A stretch of 64,000 nucleotides of DNA from Micromonospora costi. Its GTDB lineage: Bacteria; Actinomycetota; Actinomycetes; Mycobacteriales; Micromonosporaceae. Position 1 is the stretch's first letter. Every line of letters begins with the position of its first letter. The stretch is from NCBI RefSeq assembly GCF_003626655.1, contig NZ_RBAN01000006.1, positions 124,001-188,000 of the forward strand. The letters are read 5' to 3'. Under the pieces are notes generated by a model that was given only the letters and a program-made list of their open reading frames with translations, was not told the DNA's origin and did no database searches. Below, one piece after another: positions 33,578-42,051 of the stretch. Made by a program: the position numbers and the translations under genes.

Positions 33578-35698
33578 TCAGTACGCGACGACCGCGGGCA
33601 CGGTGGTGACCCGGGAGCGCAGTTGCGGTTCCCTGCGGAGCAGCCGGTCGATGCGCCGGCCCGCCACCGGGTCGGCGACCACGAGCCGGACCGGCCCGGT
33701 GATCCGACGCAGGATCTCGACGGTCCGGTCGGGCTCCCGCAGCGACAGCTCGTAGATGGCCGGCTCGGTCTGGGCGGTCGTGCCCTGGAGGCTGGAGAGG
33801 CAGATCGACGCGCGGTAGCTGCGGCCGGCGGACTGGTCCACGACGACCGTGACGGCGTCGGGGACGGGTGGGTAGCGGCGGTAGGCGTCGACACAGGTGC
33901 GGGCCGTCCGGGGGCGGTCGCTGAGGTCGGGGGCGACCCAGCGCTCGGCCCAGGACACGTCCTCGGCGAGGAGCAGGCTGCGGTTGCGGTCGACGAGCCC
34001 GGTCGCGGTGAGCGCGGTGACGCCGGTGACCACCACGAGCACGGTGCTGGCCACCGCTCGGGCGGCGTACACCACGGTCGCGAGCGCGCCGCGGCCGGAC
34101 CGGCGGCCGGCGCCCGGCACGAGGCCGACGACCGCCGCGGTGCCGACGACGAACAGGGCGGTGGCCAGGTGCATGGACTTGTTGAAGTAGTACCCGGCCT
34201 CGCCGCTCTCGGCGATGGTCAGGTGGGCGATGGCCACGGCGTAGGCCGCGCCGGTGAGGACGACCCAGAGGTAGCGCCGCCAGACCCGCCCGGTGCGCAG
34301 CGTCCCGGCGAGGATCAGGGCGAGGGCCACGACGCCGCCCAGGCCGAGGAGCGCGAGGCGGGCCTCGGTGGTGTCCGGCCCGTTGGTGGCCGCGAGGGCT
34401 TCGGACTGGTCGGCGAGCAGCAGGCCGGCCAGCGGTACGACCGGCACGAGCGCGGCGGTGCACAGGGCCACGACGGTCGCGGTGCCGGCCACGCCGCGCA
34501 GCGCCCGGCCACGGGCGACAAGGAGCCAGCCGGCCACCAGCAGCGCGGCCGGTACGAGGAACAGGTAGTAGGTGAAGGCGATGCCGACCAGCAGCGTGCC
34601 GAGCAGCACGAGCTGGTCGCGGCGGCGGTTGACCGGCCGGGCCACGAGAGCGCCCAGGACGACCGTGAGCGTCATGCCGAGCGCCTCGGTGGGGTAGCCG
34701 GAGGTGAGCAGGCGCGGCAGTTGGGTGCCGAGCAGCAGGGAGCCGACCAGCACGGCGGTCAGGACGCGGTGCAGCGGGTGCAGGCGGAGGGGCAGCCACT
34801 GGGCCGCCCAGTAGAGCGCCAGGGTGAGCAGACCGAAGCCGGCCAGCGTCCAGCCCGCGTAGTGGTCGACGCCGGCGAGCCCGCGCGGTCCGGCGGCGGG
34901 CGGGACGAGGAACCCGTCGAGCAGGGCCACGCTGAGGTGCCAGCCCTGCGGGTAGTAGACGAGTTGGGACAGCAGGTGTTCGCGTACGGCCGCGGCGTCG
35001 ACGAACGGGTAACCGCCGATCCGGCCAATCACGTCGACGAGGGCGAGGTGGCGCAGGTTGTCCTCGCCGCGCATGAGGACGGCGACGCGCTGCGCGGCGT
35101 CGGTGGCCTCGACGTACGGCGTGGCGAGGTAGCGGACGACGACGGCGGTGAGCGCGAGCGGGACCGCGTCGGTCCAGGACGGTCGGGGCAGCGCGGGCCG
35201 GCGGCCGGTGGCGGCGGCCATCAGCGCGAGCACCGTGAGAGCCAGCCCGGTGACCGGTACGGGTTGCAGCTTCCACGGCCACACGGTGAACAGCAGGCCC
35301 GCCGCGGCGGTCACGCCGAGCAGCAGGACGACGGCCAGCAGGATGCGGTCGAAGAGGCTACGGCCGGCACGCAGGAGCCCGGCGGTGGCGAGCAGCACCA
35401 GCGGGGGCAACGCGGCGGTGGCGTGCAGGGCCTGCGCCGCCAACGGCAGGAGCCAGGCCGCCGCGAGCGCGGGGATCAGCCACCAGAGCGCCCGGCGGGA
35501 CCGCCCGGCAAGCTGGGCCGTGCCCGGATCGGCCGCCGGGTCGGGCGATGTGCTTCCGTCGGCCGGCTCCGTGACGGCGGGCGGGCGTACGTCGGCGGGC
35601 AGTGGCTCTCCCGGCGGCGCCGCACCGGCGGTGGGCACCGTGTCGCGGGGTCGTCCCGGGTCGGTGGGCTGGTCCAGAACAGCGGGCTCGGGCGGCAT
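33578..35698 (-). CDS. Large GT-C-like membrane protein
   Basis: A 706-residue protein. Residues 1-70 are a Pro/Ala-rich cytoplasmic tail; about 12-14 membrane segments follow to residue 560; the last 140 residues form an extracytoplasmic domain containing Cys pairs (ARTCVDAY, ASICLSS). The first outer loop holds TPYVEATDAA and RGEDNLRHLA, acidic motifs placed like those of GT-C glycosyltransferases that use polyprenyl-phosphate sugars. The family was not recognised exactly. Its size and topology recall mycobacterial Rv3779, the GT-C enzyme that uses polyprenyl-phosphate galactosamine. It sits between dop and arc, which is not a usual place. Preceded by GAGGAAC. It may be partner to the PpgS-like module 5 kb away (hypothesis). 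Confidence 0.7.
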   Translation of the reverse strand: MPPEPAVLDQPTDPGRPRDTVPTAGAAPPGEPLPADVRPPAVTEPADGSTSPDPAADPGTAQLAGRSRRALWWLIPALAAAWLLPLAAQALHATAALPPLVLLATAGLLRAGRSLFDRILLAVVLLLGVTAAAGLLFTVWPWKLQPVPVTGLALTVLALMAAATGRRPALPRPSWTDAVPLALTAVVVRYLATPYVEATDAAQRVAVLMRGEDNLRHLALVDVIGRIGGYPFVDAAAVREHLLSQLVYYPQGWHLSVALLDGFLVPPAAGPRGLAGVDHYAGWTLAGFGLLTLALYWAAQWLPLRLHPLHRVLTAVLVGSLLLGTQLPRLLTSGYPTEALGMTLTVVLGALVARPVNRRRDQLVLLGTLLVGIAFTYYLFLVPAALLVAGWLLVARGRALRGVAGTATVVALCTAALVPVVPLAGLLLADQSEALAATNGPDTTEARLALLGLGGVVALALILAGTLRTGRVWRRYLWVVLTGAAYAVAIAHLTIAESGEAGYYFNKSMHLATALFVVGTAAVVGLVPGAGRRSGRGALATVVYAARAVASTVLVVVTGVTALTATGLVDRNRSLLLAEDVSWAERWVAPDLSDRPRTARTCVDAYRRYPPVPDAVTVVVDQSAGRSYRASICLSSLQGTTAQTEPAIYELSLREPDRTVEILRRITGPVRLVVADPVAGRRIDRLLRREPQLRSRVTTVPAVVAY

Positions 35699-35787
35699 CG
35701 TTCCTCGGACGCGGGAAGGTCAGGCCGCGCAGGGTCGCGGCGGCGGTGGCACCGGTGCCGAGGGGGAACCGGCTCAGGACACGCGGT

Positions 35788-35820
35788 GGGGCCCGGGGTG
35801 GTGTCGCCACCCCGGGCCCC
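35788..35820 (-). terminator. Predicted terminator of arc
   Basis: A perfect 14-bp stem, 35788-35801 with 35807-35820 and a TGTCG loop, lies 16 bp beyond the arc stop. It separates arc from the GT-C gene, so that gene needs its own promoter in 35699-35787. Confidence 0.75.
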
Positions 35821-35836
35821 TACCGCACGGGACCGG

Positions 35837-37615
35837 TCAGAGGTACTGGCCGGTGTTGCTGGCGGTCTCGATGGACCGGCCGGCCTCGGCGCCCTTGCCG
35901 CCCGAGACGAGCGTGCGGATGTAGACGATCCGCTCGCCCTTCTTGCCGGAGATGCGCGCCCAGTCGTCGGGGTTGGTGGTGTTGGGAAGGTCCTCGTTCT
36001 CCCGGAACTCGTCGACGCAGGCGTCGAGCAGGTGCTGCAGGCGCAGCCCCTTACGGCCGGAGGTGAGGAACTCCTTGATGGCCATCTTCTTGCCCCGGTC
36101 GACGATGTTCTGGATCATCGCGCCGGAGTTGAAGTCCTTGAAGTAGAGGACTTCCTTGTCGCCGTTGGCGTAGGTGACCTCGAGGAACCGGTTCTCCTCG
36201 GTCTCCGAGTACATGCGCAGCACCACGGCGTCGATCATCGCGGCCACGGTGGCCTGGGCGTCGCCGCCGTGCTCGGCCAGGTCGTCAGGGTGCAGCGGCA
36301 GGCCGGAGAGGATGTACTTGGAGAAGATGTCCTTGGCCGCCTCGGCGTCCGGCCGCTCGATCTTTATCTTCACGTCGAGCCGGCCCGGGCGCAGGATGGC
36401 CGGGTCGATCATGTCCTCCCGGTTGGAGGCGCCGATGACGATGACGTTCTCCAGGCCCTCGACGCCGTCGATCTCGCTGAGCAGCTGCGGGACGATCGTG
36501 TTCTCCACGTCGGAGGAGACGCCGGAGCCGCGGGTGCGGAACACCGAGTCCATCTCGTCGAAGAACACGATGACGGGGGTGCCCTCGCCGGCCTTCTCCC
36601 GCGCCCGCTGGAAGATCAGCCGGATGTGCCGCTCGGTCTCGCCGACGTACTTGTTGAGCAGCTCGGGGCCCTTGATGTTGAGGAAGAAGCTGGTGTGCTT
36701 CTCCTCGCCCCGGCGTTCGGCGATCTTCTTGGCCAGCGAGTTGGCCACCGCCTTGGCGATGAGCGTCTTCCCGCAGCCGGGCGGACCGTAGAGCAGTATG
36801 CCCTTGGGCGGGCGGAGCTGGTGCTCGCGGAACAGGTCGGCGTGCAGGAAGGGCAGCTCCACCGCGTCGCGGATCTGCTCGATCTGCGCCTGGAGGCCAC
36901 CGATGTCGGAGTAGTCGACGTCGGGCACCTCCTCCAGGACCAGCTCCTCGACCTCGCTCTTCGGGATCCGCTCGTACGCGTACGCCGAGCGGGGCTCGAT
37001 CATGAGCGAGTCGCCGGCCCGTAGCGGGGCGCCGATCAGGGTGTCGGCGAGGTGTACCACCCGCTCCTCGTCGGAGTGGGAGACCACCAACGCCCGGTCG
37101 CCCGGTGTGCCGGGGCTCTCCAGCACCTCCTTGAGCATGACCACCTCGCCGACCCGCTCGTAGCCGAACGCGTCGACGATGTTCAGCGCGTCGTTGAGCA
37201 GGACCTCCTGCCCGCGCCGCAACTCGGCCACGTCGAGTGACGGCGACACCGCCACCCGCAGTTTGCGGCCGCCGGTGAAGACGTCGACCGTGCCGTCCTC
37301 GTGCCGGGCCAGGAAGACACCGTAGCCACTCGGTGGCTGGGCGAGGCGGTCGATCTCCTCCTTGAGCGTCACGATCTGCGCGCGAGCCTCCTTGAGAGTG
37401 CTCACGAGCCGCTCGTTGTTCTCGGTCAGCCGCGCCAACTGGGCCTGGGTGGCCGCCAGCCGCTCCTCGAGCTGCCGGACGTGTCGGGGGCTTTCGGTCA
37501 ACTTGCGCCGCACCAGAGCGAGTTCCTCTTGCAGGAACGCGACCTGCGTGGAGAGATCGTGGGCCTCCTTCTCCCACCGTGCGGCGCGCGAGTCCGCGTC
37601 GTCGCTGCGTGCCAC
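35837..37615 (-). CDS. arc: Proteasome-associated AAA ATPase ARC/Mpa
   Basis: A 592-residue ATPase. Residues 10-95 form a coiled coil (QLEERLAATQAQLARL) that binds Pup; two OB-fold domains follow to about 235; the AAA module has Walker A GPPGCGKT, Walker B IVFFDEMDS and the SRH-region NREDMIDPAILRPGRLD. The C-terminus ends GQYL, the HbYX-like tail that docks into the proteasome alpha ring. It unfolds pupylated proteins and threads them into PrcAB. The GTG start is preceded by GGGGAGGTGG. Confidence 0.96.
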   Translation of the reverse strand: MARSDDADSRAARWEKEAHDLSTQVAFLQEELALVRRKLTESPRHVRQLEERLAATQAQLARLTENNERLVSTLKEARAQIVTLKEEIDRLAQPPSGYGVFLARHEDGTVDVFTGGRKLRVAVSPSLDVAELRRGQEVLLNDALNIVDAFGYERVGEVVMLKEVLESPGTPGDRALVVSHSDEERVVHLADTLIGAPLRAGDSLMIEPRSAYAYERIPKSEVEELVLEEVPDVDYSDIGGLQAQIEQIRDAVELPFLHADLFREHQLRPPKGILLYGPPGCGKTLIAKAVANSLAKKIAERRGEEKHTSFFLNIKGPELLNKYVGETERHIRLIFQRAREKAGEGTPVIVFFDEMDSVFRTRGSGVSSDVENTIVPQLLSEIDGVEGLENVIVIGASNREDMIDPAILRPGRLDVKIKIERPDAEAAKDIFSKYILSGLPLHPDDLAEHGGDAQATVAAMIDAVVLRMYSETEENRFLEVTYANGDKEVLYFKDFNSGAMIQNIVDRGKKMAIKEFLTSGRKGLRLQHLLDACVDEFRENEDLPNTTNPDDWARISGKKGERIVYIRTLVSGGKGAEAGRSIETASNTGQYL

Positions 37616-37764
37616 GTCCCACCTCCCCGGGGGGCTTGAACGTTCTGCCCTAACACTAGCCGCTATGAGCGCGATTCGGTCCCGCGCAACGCCCCTGTCA
37701 CCGAACCTTGATCGCCAAGGGTGGGCCGGGAGGACCGGTGCGGCCGTTCGGGTACCGTCGGGGC

Positions 37765-38088
37765 GTGGGACGGGAGAACATGGGGGGTGCGCCGGTGGCG
37801 GAGGTCGCGACAGACCAGCTTCAGGTCTGGGTGGACCAGGACCTCTGCACGGGTGACGGGCTCTGCGTGCAGTACGCGCCCGAGGTCTTCGAGTTCGACA
37901 TCGACGGCCTGGCCTACGTGAAGGGCCCCGACGGCGAGCTCCTGCAGGCCCCCGGCAGCCGGGTCGACGTGCCCGAGCACCTGCGGCTCGAGGTGATCGA
38001 CTCGGCGAAGGAGTGCCCCGGCGAGTGCATCCACGTCGTGCGCGGCAGCGACGGCGTCGCGGTGGCCGGGCCGGACGCGCAGGACTGA
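37765..38088 (+). CDS. Ferredoxin
   Basis: A 107-residue single-cluster ferredoxin. DQDLCTGDGLC and ECPGEC supply the cysteines, in the pattern of small 3Fe-4S/4Fe-4S actinobacterial ferredoxins, with an insertion of about 55 residues between the motifs. It would carry electrons to a redox enzyme such as a cytochrome P450; no partner is encoded nearby. The GTG at 37765 lies 6 nt from a TACCGT box; the ATG at 37780 is an alternative with GGGAG too close at 3 nt. It is divergent from arc. Confidence 0.85.
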   Translation: MGRENMGGAPVAEVATDQLQVWVDQDLCTGDGLCVQYAPEVFEFDIDGLAYVKGPDGELLQAPGSRVDVPEHLRLEVIDSAKECPGECIHVVRGSDGVAVAGPDAQD

Positions 38089-38146
38089 GACACCGCCGGT
38101 CCGCGCCCGGCGTCCGGAACGCGCGGCCGTGCCAGCCTGCGCGGGT

Positions 38147-38719
38147 TCAGAGCAGCGGGCGGCCGACGACCGAGGCGACCAGCCGGGCGAACTCCTCCAG
38201 GCGGGCGATCTGCCCGGCGCCGCCGTCGTCGAGCGTCTTGCCGAAGCGCAGCGCGTCGTGCCGGGGCGCGCCGCCCGCCTCCTCCGCCGGCGGCGCCTCG
38301 TCGAGCGAGGTGAGCAGCAGGTAGACGTCGATGCTGTCGACCCGGATCTCCCCGCTGTCGGAGCGGGTGAGCCGCCGCCGGCAGCCGACCTCGGTGACCG
38401 TGGAGACCGGCACCACCCGCAGCGACGAGGTCATGGAGCCGGGCGGCCCCTCGCCGGGCGGCACGTCCTCGCCGTGCCAGAGGACGAGCCGGCTGCCGTC
38501 GCAGACGACGACCTCCTGCCAGACGCCGTTGACCTCGTTGACGAAACGTTCGAGCGTGAAGCCGAGCACCGACGCGCCGCGCAGCACCCCGCCCAGGGCC
38601 TCCAGGGCGATGTCCGGGTCCCGCAGGTAGGCGCGGGCGGCCGACTCCAGGTCCTGGTAGGGCGACCAGTCCGGGAAGACCGCGGGCAGGTCCCCACCGC
38701 CGTAGCCCGGGCTGCTCAT
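38147..38719 (-). CDS. Uncharacterised actinobacterial protein
   Basis: A 190-residue soluble protein, with no signal peptide or membrane segment. The middle is beta-rich (QEVVVCDGSRLVLWHGEDV, then VVPVSTVTEVGCRRRL) and an amphipathic helix ends the chain (ARLEEFARLVASVVG). I do not recognise the family with certainty. The ATG is preceded by GGGAGG. It is 84 bp downstream of the tRNA methyltransferase gene on the same strand, so it may be the last gene of that unit. Confidence 0.72.
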   Translation of the reverse strand: MSSPGYGGGDLPAVFPDWSPYQDLESAARAYLRDPDIALEALGGVLRGASVLGFTLERFVNEVNGVWQEVVVCDGSRLVLWHGEDVPPGEGPPGSMTSSLRVVPVSTVTEVGCRRRLTRSDSGEIRVDSIDVYLLLTSLDEAPPAEEAGGAPRHDALRFGKTLDDGGAGQIARLEEFARLVASVVGRPLL

Positions 38720-38803
38720 GCCGCCGCCTCCCTCCGGTCGACGCTCCGCTGGTCCTGATCGGCGCGGACGACGCGTCCGCTCATGCCTGGCCGCCCGTGC
38801 CCG

Positions 38804-39823
38804 TCACGGCGTGTCCATCTCCCCCGCCGGGTCGATCCCCGCGCCGGCGGGCTGCGCGGCCGCCGCCTGCCGCGCCGCCTCGGCCTCGCGCAGCACCTGG
38901 CGGCGCTGGACGTACGCCTCGGCGCCCTTGCTGGGCTTGCGCCGGCGCGGCGGGGCGGTCACGCCGGGGGCGAGTTTGCGCGCGGAGACCAGGAACGCGG
39001 TGTGGGCGACCATCCGGTGGTCGGGGCGGACGGCCAGGCCCTCGGCGTGCCAGTCGCGCACCAGCGACTCCCACGCCCGCGGCTCGGTCCAGCCGCCGCG
39101 CTCGCGCAGCGCCTCCACCAGCTCGGAGAGCTGCGGGGTGGTGGCCACGTAGCCGATGAACACCCCGCCGGGCAGCAGCGCCCGCTCGACCATGTCGAGG
39201 GTCTCCCAGGGGGTGAGCATGTCGAGGATGATCCGGTCGAACCCGGTCTCGCGGCACTCGGCCACGTCGCCGACGTGCAGGTGCCAGGCCGGGTGCGGCC
39301 CGTTGAAGAACGCCTCGACGTTGCGGCGGGCGATCTGGGCGAAGTCGTCCCGCACCTCGTACGAGTGCAGCTCCCCCTCGGTGCCGACGGCGCGCAGCAG
39401 CGAGCAGCTGAGCGCGCCGGAGCCGGCGCCGGCCTCGAGCACCTTCGCGCCGGGGAAGATGTCGCCCATCGCGACGATCTGCGCCGAGTCCTTCGGGTAG
39501 ATCACCTGGGCGCCGCGCGGCATGGAGAGCACGTAGTCGGACAGCAGCGGGCGCAGGGCGAGGAACGCGGTGCCGCCGCCGCTCGTGGTGACCACGCTGC
39601 CGTCGGGCAGGCCGATGAGCGCGTCGTGCTCCAGGATGCCGCGGTGGGTGTGGAACGCCTTGCCGGGTTCGAGGGTGATCGTGTGCATCCGGCCCTTCGG
39701 GTCGGTCAGCTGCACCCGGTCACCGACCCGGAAGGGGCCCCGGTGCACCGGCGGCAGTCCCGGTCGGTCGGCGGGCACCGGTGTGCCCGAGTCGGCCGGG
39801 ACGGCGGAGGGAGTCGCGCTCAC
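38804..39823 (-). CDS. trmI: tRNA (adenine-58-N1)-methyltransferase TrmI
   Basis: A 339-residue SAM methyltransferase. An N-terminal beta domain (GDRVQLTDPKGRMHTITL) is followed by a Rossmann domain with VLEAGAGSGALS as SAM site, the ribose-binding YEVRDDF, and ILDMLTPWE as the active-site region. TrmI methylates A58 in the T loop of tRNAs and stabilises their fold. The start GTG overlaps the stop of the site-2 protease gene (GTGA). A basic, Ala-rich tail of about 50 residues extends past the core. Confidence 0.93.
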   Translation of the reverse strand: MSATPSAVPADSGTPVPADRPGLPPVHRGPFRVGDRVQLTDPKGRMHTITLEPGKAFHTHRGILEHDALIGLPDGSVVTTSGGGTAFLALRPLLSDYVLSMPRGAQVIYPKDSAQIVAMGDIFPGAKVLEAGAGSGALSCSLLRAVGTEGELHSYEVRDDFAQIARRNVEAFFNGPHPAWHLHVGDVAECRETGFDRIILDMLTPWETLDMVERALLPGGVFIGYVATTPQLSELVEALRERGGWTEPRAWESLVRDWHAEGLAVRPDHRMVAHTAFLVSARKLAPGVTAPPRRRKPSKGAEAYVQRRQVLREAEAARQAAAAQPAGAGIDPAGEMDTP

Positions 39824-40971
39824 GTGTTCATCTTCCGGTCGGGTTCGAGGAGCCTGGCGAGATCCGCGATGTGCAGAACGCCGACGACATCTTCGCCTGC
39901 CGTCACGACGTACTGCGCGCCCGGGTGGGTCTGCACGGCTTCCATCACCGCTTCCCCGTCCGTACCCAGCGGCAGGGCGGGCAGCGTGGCCAGCGAGCGG
40001 GACACCGCGTCCACGGCCAGCCACGGCCGGCGCTCGGCGGGCACCGCCGCGGCGGCGACCGGGTCGACGAGGGCGAGCGGCCGGCCGGTGCCGTCGGTGA
40101 CCAGCAGGACGGCCCCCGCCGGGCCGGCCTCGTCGCCGCGGCGCTGCGCCTCGGCGAGGGGGGTGCCGGTGGGCACCGGCCAGACCGGCCGGGCGAGCCG
40201 GGACAGGTCGATGAGCGGAAACCGCCGGCTGATCCGGGCGTACCGGATGGACTGGCCGGCGCCGCGCCACAGCGTGAACGCGACCAGCAGCATGAGCGGC
40301 AGCGCGAGCGGGGACAGGTGCCGGGTGAGCGTGAGGGCCGCGACCAGCAGCGCGGTGCCCGCGGCGACGGCCCGACCGATCCAGCCGGCCACCTCGGTGC
40401 CCCGGTGCCGGTCGCTGGTCAGCGCCCAGACCGCGGCGCGCAGCGCCCGGCCGCCGTCGAGCGGGAGGCCGGGAAGGATGTTGAAGACCGCGACGATCAC
40501 GTTGCTCGCGGCCAGTTGGAACGCGAGCTGGTTGGCGACCGTACGGTCGGGCAGGGCGAGGGTGGCGGCGACCGCGAGCACGCCGAGCACCGCCGAGACG
40601 GCCGGGCCGGCCAGCGACACGAGCAGGTCCACGCGGGGCGTGGGCGCGTCGCGGTCCATCTCCGTGTAGCCGCCGAGCAGTTCGAGGGTGATCCCGCGGA
40701 CGCCGATGCCGTAGCGGCGGGCGGTGAGGGCGTGGCCGAGCTCGTGCAGCAGCACCGAGCCGAGCAGCGACACCACGAAGCCGACACCGATCACGTAACC
40801 GCCCAGCTGCGGCAGGGCGAGCTGGTGGCGGGCGAACTCGGCGTACAGCACGGCCACCAGCGCCGAGAGCAGGAGCATCGAGCCGTTGAGGTGCAGCGGC
40901 ACCCCGAAGATCCGCCCCACGGTCAGGCCGGGGCCACCGGGCCGGCGTCGCGGCCGGGACGTCTGCTCCAT
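39820..40971 (-). CDS. Site-2 protease family protein with CBS domains (M50)
   Basis: A 383-residue intramembrane metalloprotease. LLHELGHALTA is the HExxH zinc motif in a membrane segment, and NILPGLPLDGGRALR supplies the third ligand Asp. The C-terminal 150 residues look like a pair of CBS domains, which may bind adenosine nucleotides. The family cleaves membrane-bound substrates such as anti-sigma factors. The ATG at 40971 is chosen because TAGCAT ends 7 nt upstream. It is the promoter-proximal gene of the unit with trmI. Confidence 0.9.
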   Translation of the reverse strand: MEQTSRPRRRPGGPGLTVGRIFGVPLHLNGSMLLLSALVAVLYAEFARHQLALPQLGGYVIGVGFVVSLLGSVLLHELGHALTARRYGIGVRGITLELLGGYTEMDRDAPTPRVDLLVSLAGPAVSAVLGVLAVAATLALPDRTVANQLAFQLAASNVIVAVFNILPGLPLDGGRALRAAVWALTSDRHRGTEVAGWIGRAVAAGTALLVAALTLTRHLSPLALPLMLLVAFTLWRGAGQSIRYARISRRFPLIDLSRLARPVWPVPTGTPLAEAQRRGDEAGPAGAVLLVTDGTGRPLALVDPVAAAAVPAERRPWLAVDAVSRSLATLPALPLGTDGEAVMEAVQTHPGAQYVVTAGEDVVGVLHIADLARLLEPDRKMNT

Positions 40972-40978
40972 CGGGACG

Positions 40979-41050
40979 ATGCTACGTACCCAGTCTGGGA
41001 CGGCGCGCGGGGCGGCGGGCGCGGTGGGTGTCACACCGGTGCCCTAACCT
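40979..41050. promoter_or_regulatory. Divergent leaderless promoters (site-2 protease and RecB nuclease)
   Basis: TAGCAT on the minus strand (40984-40979) and TAACCT on the plus strand (41045-41050) each lie exactly 7 nt before the start ATG of the gene they face. Confidence 0.55.
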
Positions 41051-41057
41051 TCCGGGC

Positions 41058-41975
41058 ATGACGGCGGACGCGGTGACCACCCAGCAACCCTCGGCCCCGG
41101 CGGAGGTCCCGGCGACGGTGCGGGCGTCCCTGTCCCCCTCGCGGGCGGCGGATTTCAAGACCTGCCCCCTGCTCTACCGGTTCCGCAGCATCGACCGCCT
41201 GCCCGAGCGGCCCACCGTCGAGCAGGCCCGGGGCACCCTGGTGCACGCGGTGCTGGAGCGGCTGTTCGACCTGCCGGCCGCCGGCCGCACCCCGGCCGCG
41301 GCCGGTGACCTGGTCGCCCCCCAGTGGGACCGGCTGGTCACCGAGCAGCCCGAGCTGGCCGAGCTGTTCCCCGCGGGCGGCGACCCGGCGTCCGCGGCCG
41401 AGTTCCTCCGGTCCGCCGCGGCGCTGCTGGAGGGCTACTTCGCGGTGGAGGATCCGCGGCGGCTGGAGCCGGCCGAGCGGGAGAGTCTGATCTCCGCGGT
41501 GGTCGACGAGGAGCTGCTCATCCGGGGCTACCTCGACCGGCTCGACGTCGCACCGGACGGCGCGCTGCGGGTCGTCGACTACAAGACCGGCGGCGCGCCG
41601 CGGGAGGCGTTCGAGGCGCGGGCGCTGTTCCAGCTGAAGTTCTACGCGCTGGTGCTTTGGCGCACCCGGGGGGTGGTGCCCCGGGTGCTGCGGCTGCTCT
41701 ACCTGCGCGACGCCGAGATCTGCGACTACGCGCCCGACGAGGAGGAGCTGCTCCGCTTCGAACGCACCGTGGTGGCGCTGTGGCGGGCCATCGAGCAGGC
41801 CACCGCGCGGCAGGATTTCCGGCCCCGGCCGAGCCGGCTCTGCGACTGGTGCAGCCACCAGGCGCTCTGCCCGAGCTTCGGCGGCACCCCGCCGCCGTTC
41901 CCGGTCGGTGGGGCGGGCGCCGACCCGCTGCGCGACGCCCGCTCGCGGCCGGCGGCCCCCGGCGCGGACGAGTGA
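41058..41975 (+). CDS. RecB family exonuclease (PD-(D/E)XK)
   Basis: A 305-residue nuclease. SPSRAADFKTCPLLYRFR and RGTLVHAVLERLFD form the N-terminal helical part, LRVVDYKTG is the catalytic DxK core, and the iron-sulfur cysteines are visible as one early Cys (KTCP) and three late ones (LCDWCSHQALC). The layout is that of the stand-alone Cas4/AddB-like RecB nucleases. It probably acts in DNA repair. There is no CRISPR locus nearby, so a Cas4 role is unlikely. Confidence 0.88.
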   Translation: MTADAVTTQQPSAPAEVPATVRASLSPSRAADFKTCPLLYRFRSIDRLPERPTVEQARGTLVHAVLERLFDLPAAGRTPAAAGDLVAPQWDRLVTEQPELAELFPAGGDPASAAEFLRSAAALLEGYFAVEDPRRLEPAERESLISAVVDEELLIRGYLDRLDVAPDGALRVVDYKTGGAPREAFEARALFQLKFYALVLWRTRGVVPRVLRLLYLRDAEICDYAPDEEELLRFERTVVALWRAIEQATARQDFRPRPSRLCDWCSHQALCPSFGGTPPPFPVGGAGADPLRDARSRPAAPGADE

Positions 41976-42004
41976 GCCTCCTCCTCGGGGAGGAGACGAG
42001 GCTC
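41974..42004 (+). terminator. Predicted hairpin after the RecB gene
   Basis: GAGCCTC (41974-41980) pairs with GAGGCTC (41998-42004), with an inner CTCCTC/GAGGAG stem and GGG loop. It begins at the stop codon and precedes the promoter of the histidine kinase. Confidence 0.5.
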
Positions 42005-42051
42005 GCCCTCGGCGACGATCATCCCGGCGGGGTGGCGGCTAGCGTCGCGGT

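Noticed and set aside
33392..37024. A 1210-codon open frame opposite dop, the GT-C gene and arc
   Set aside because: It spans three real genes and two intergenic regions on the other strand and has low-complexity composition typical of a shadow frame.
41058..41975. Cas4 nuclease
   Set aside because: The RecB-like nuclease with cysteine cluster resembles Cas4, but there is no CRISPR locus, and it is a housekeeping-type gene in a conserved actinobacterial setting.
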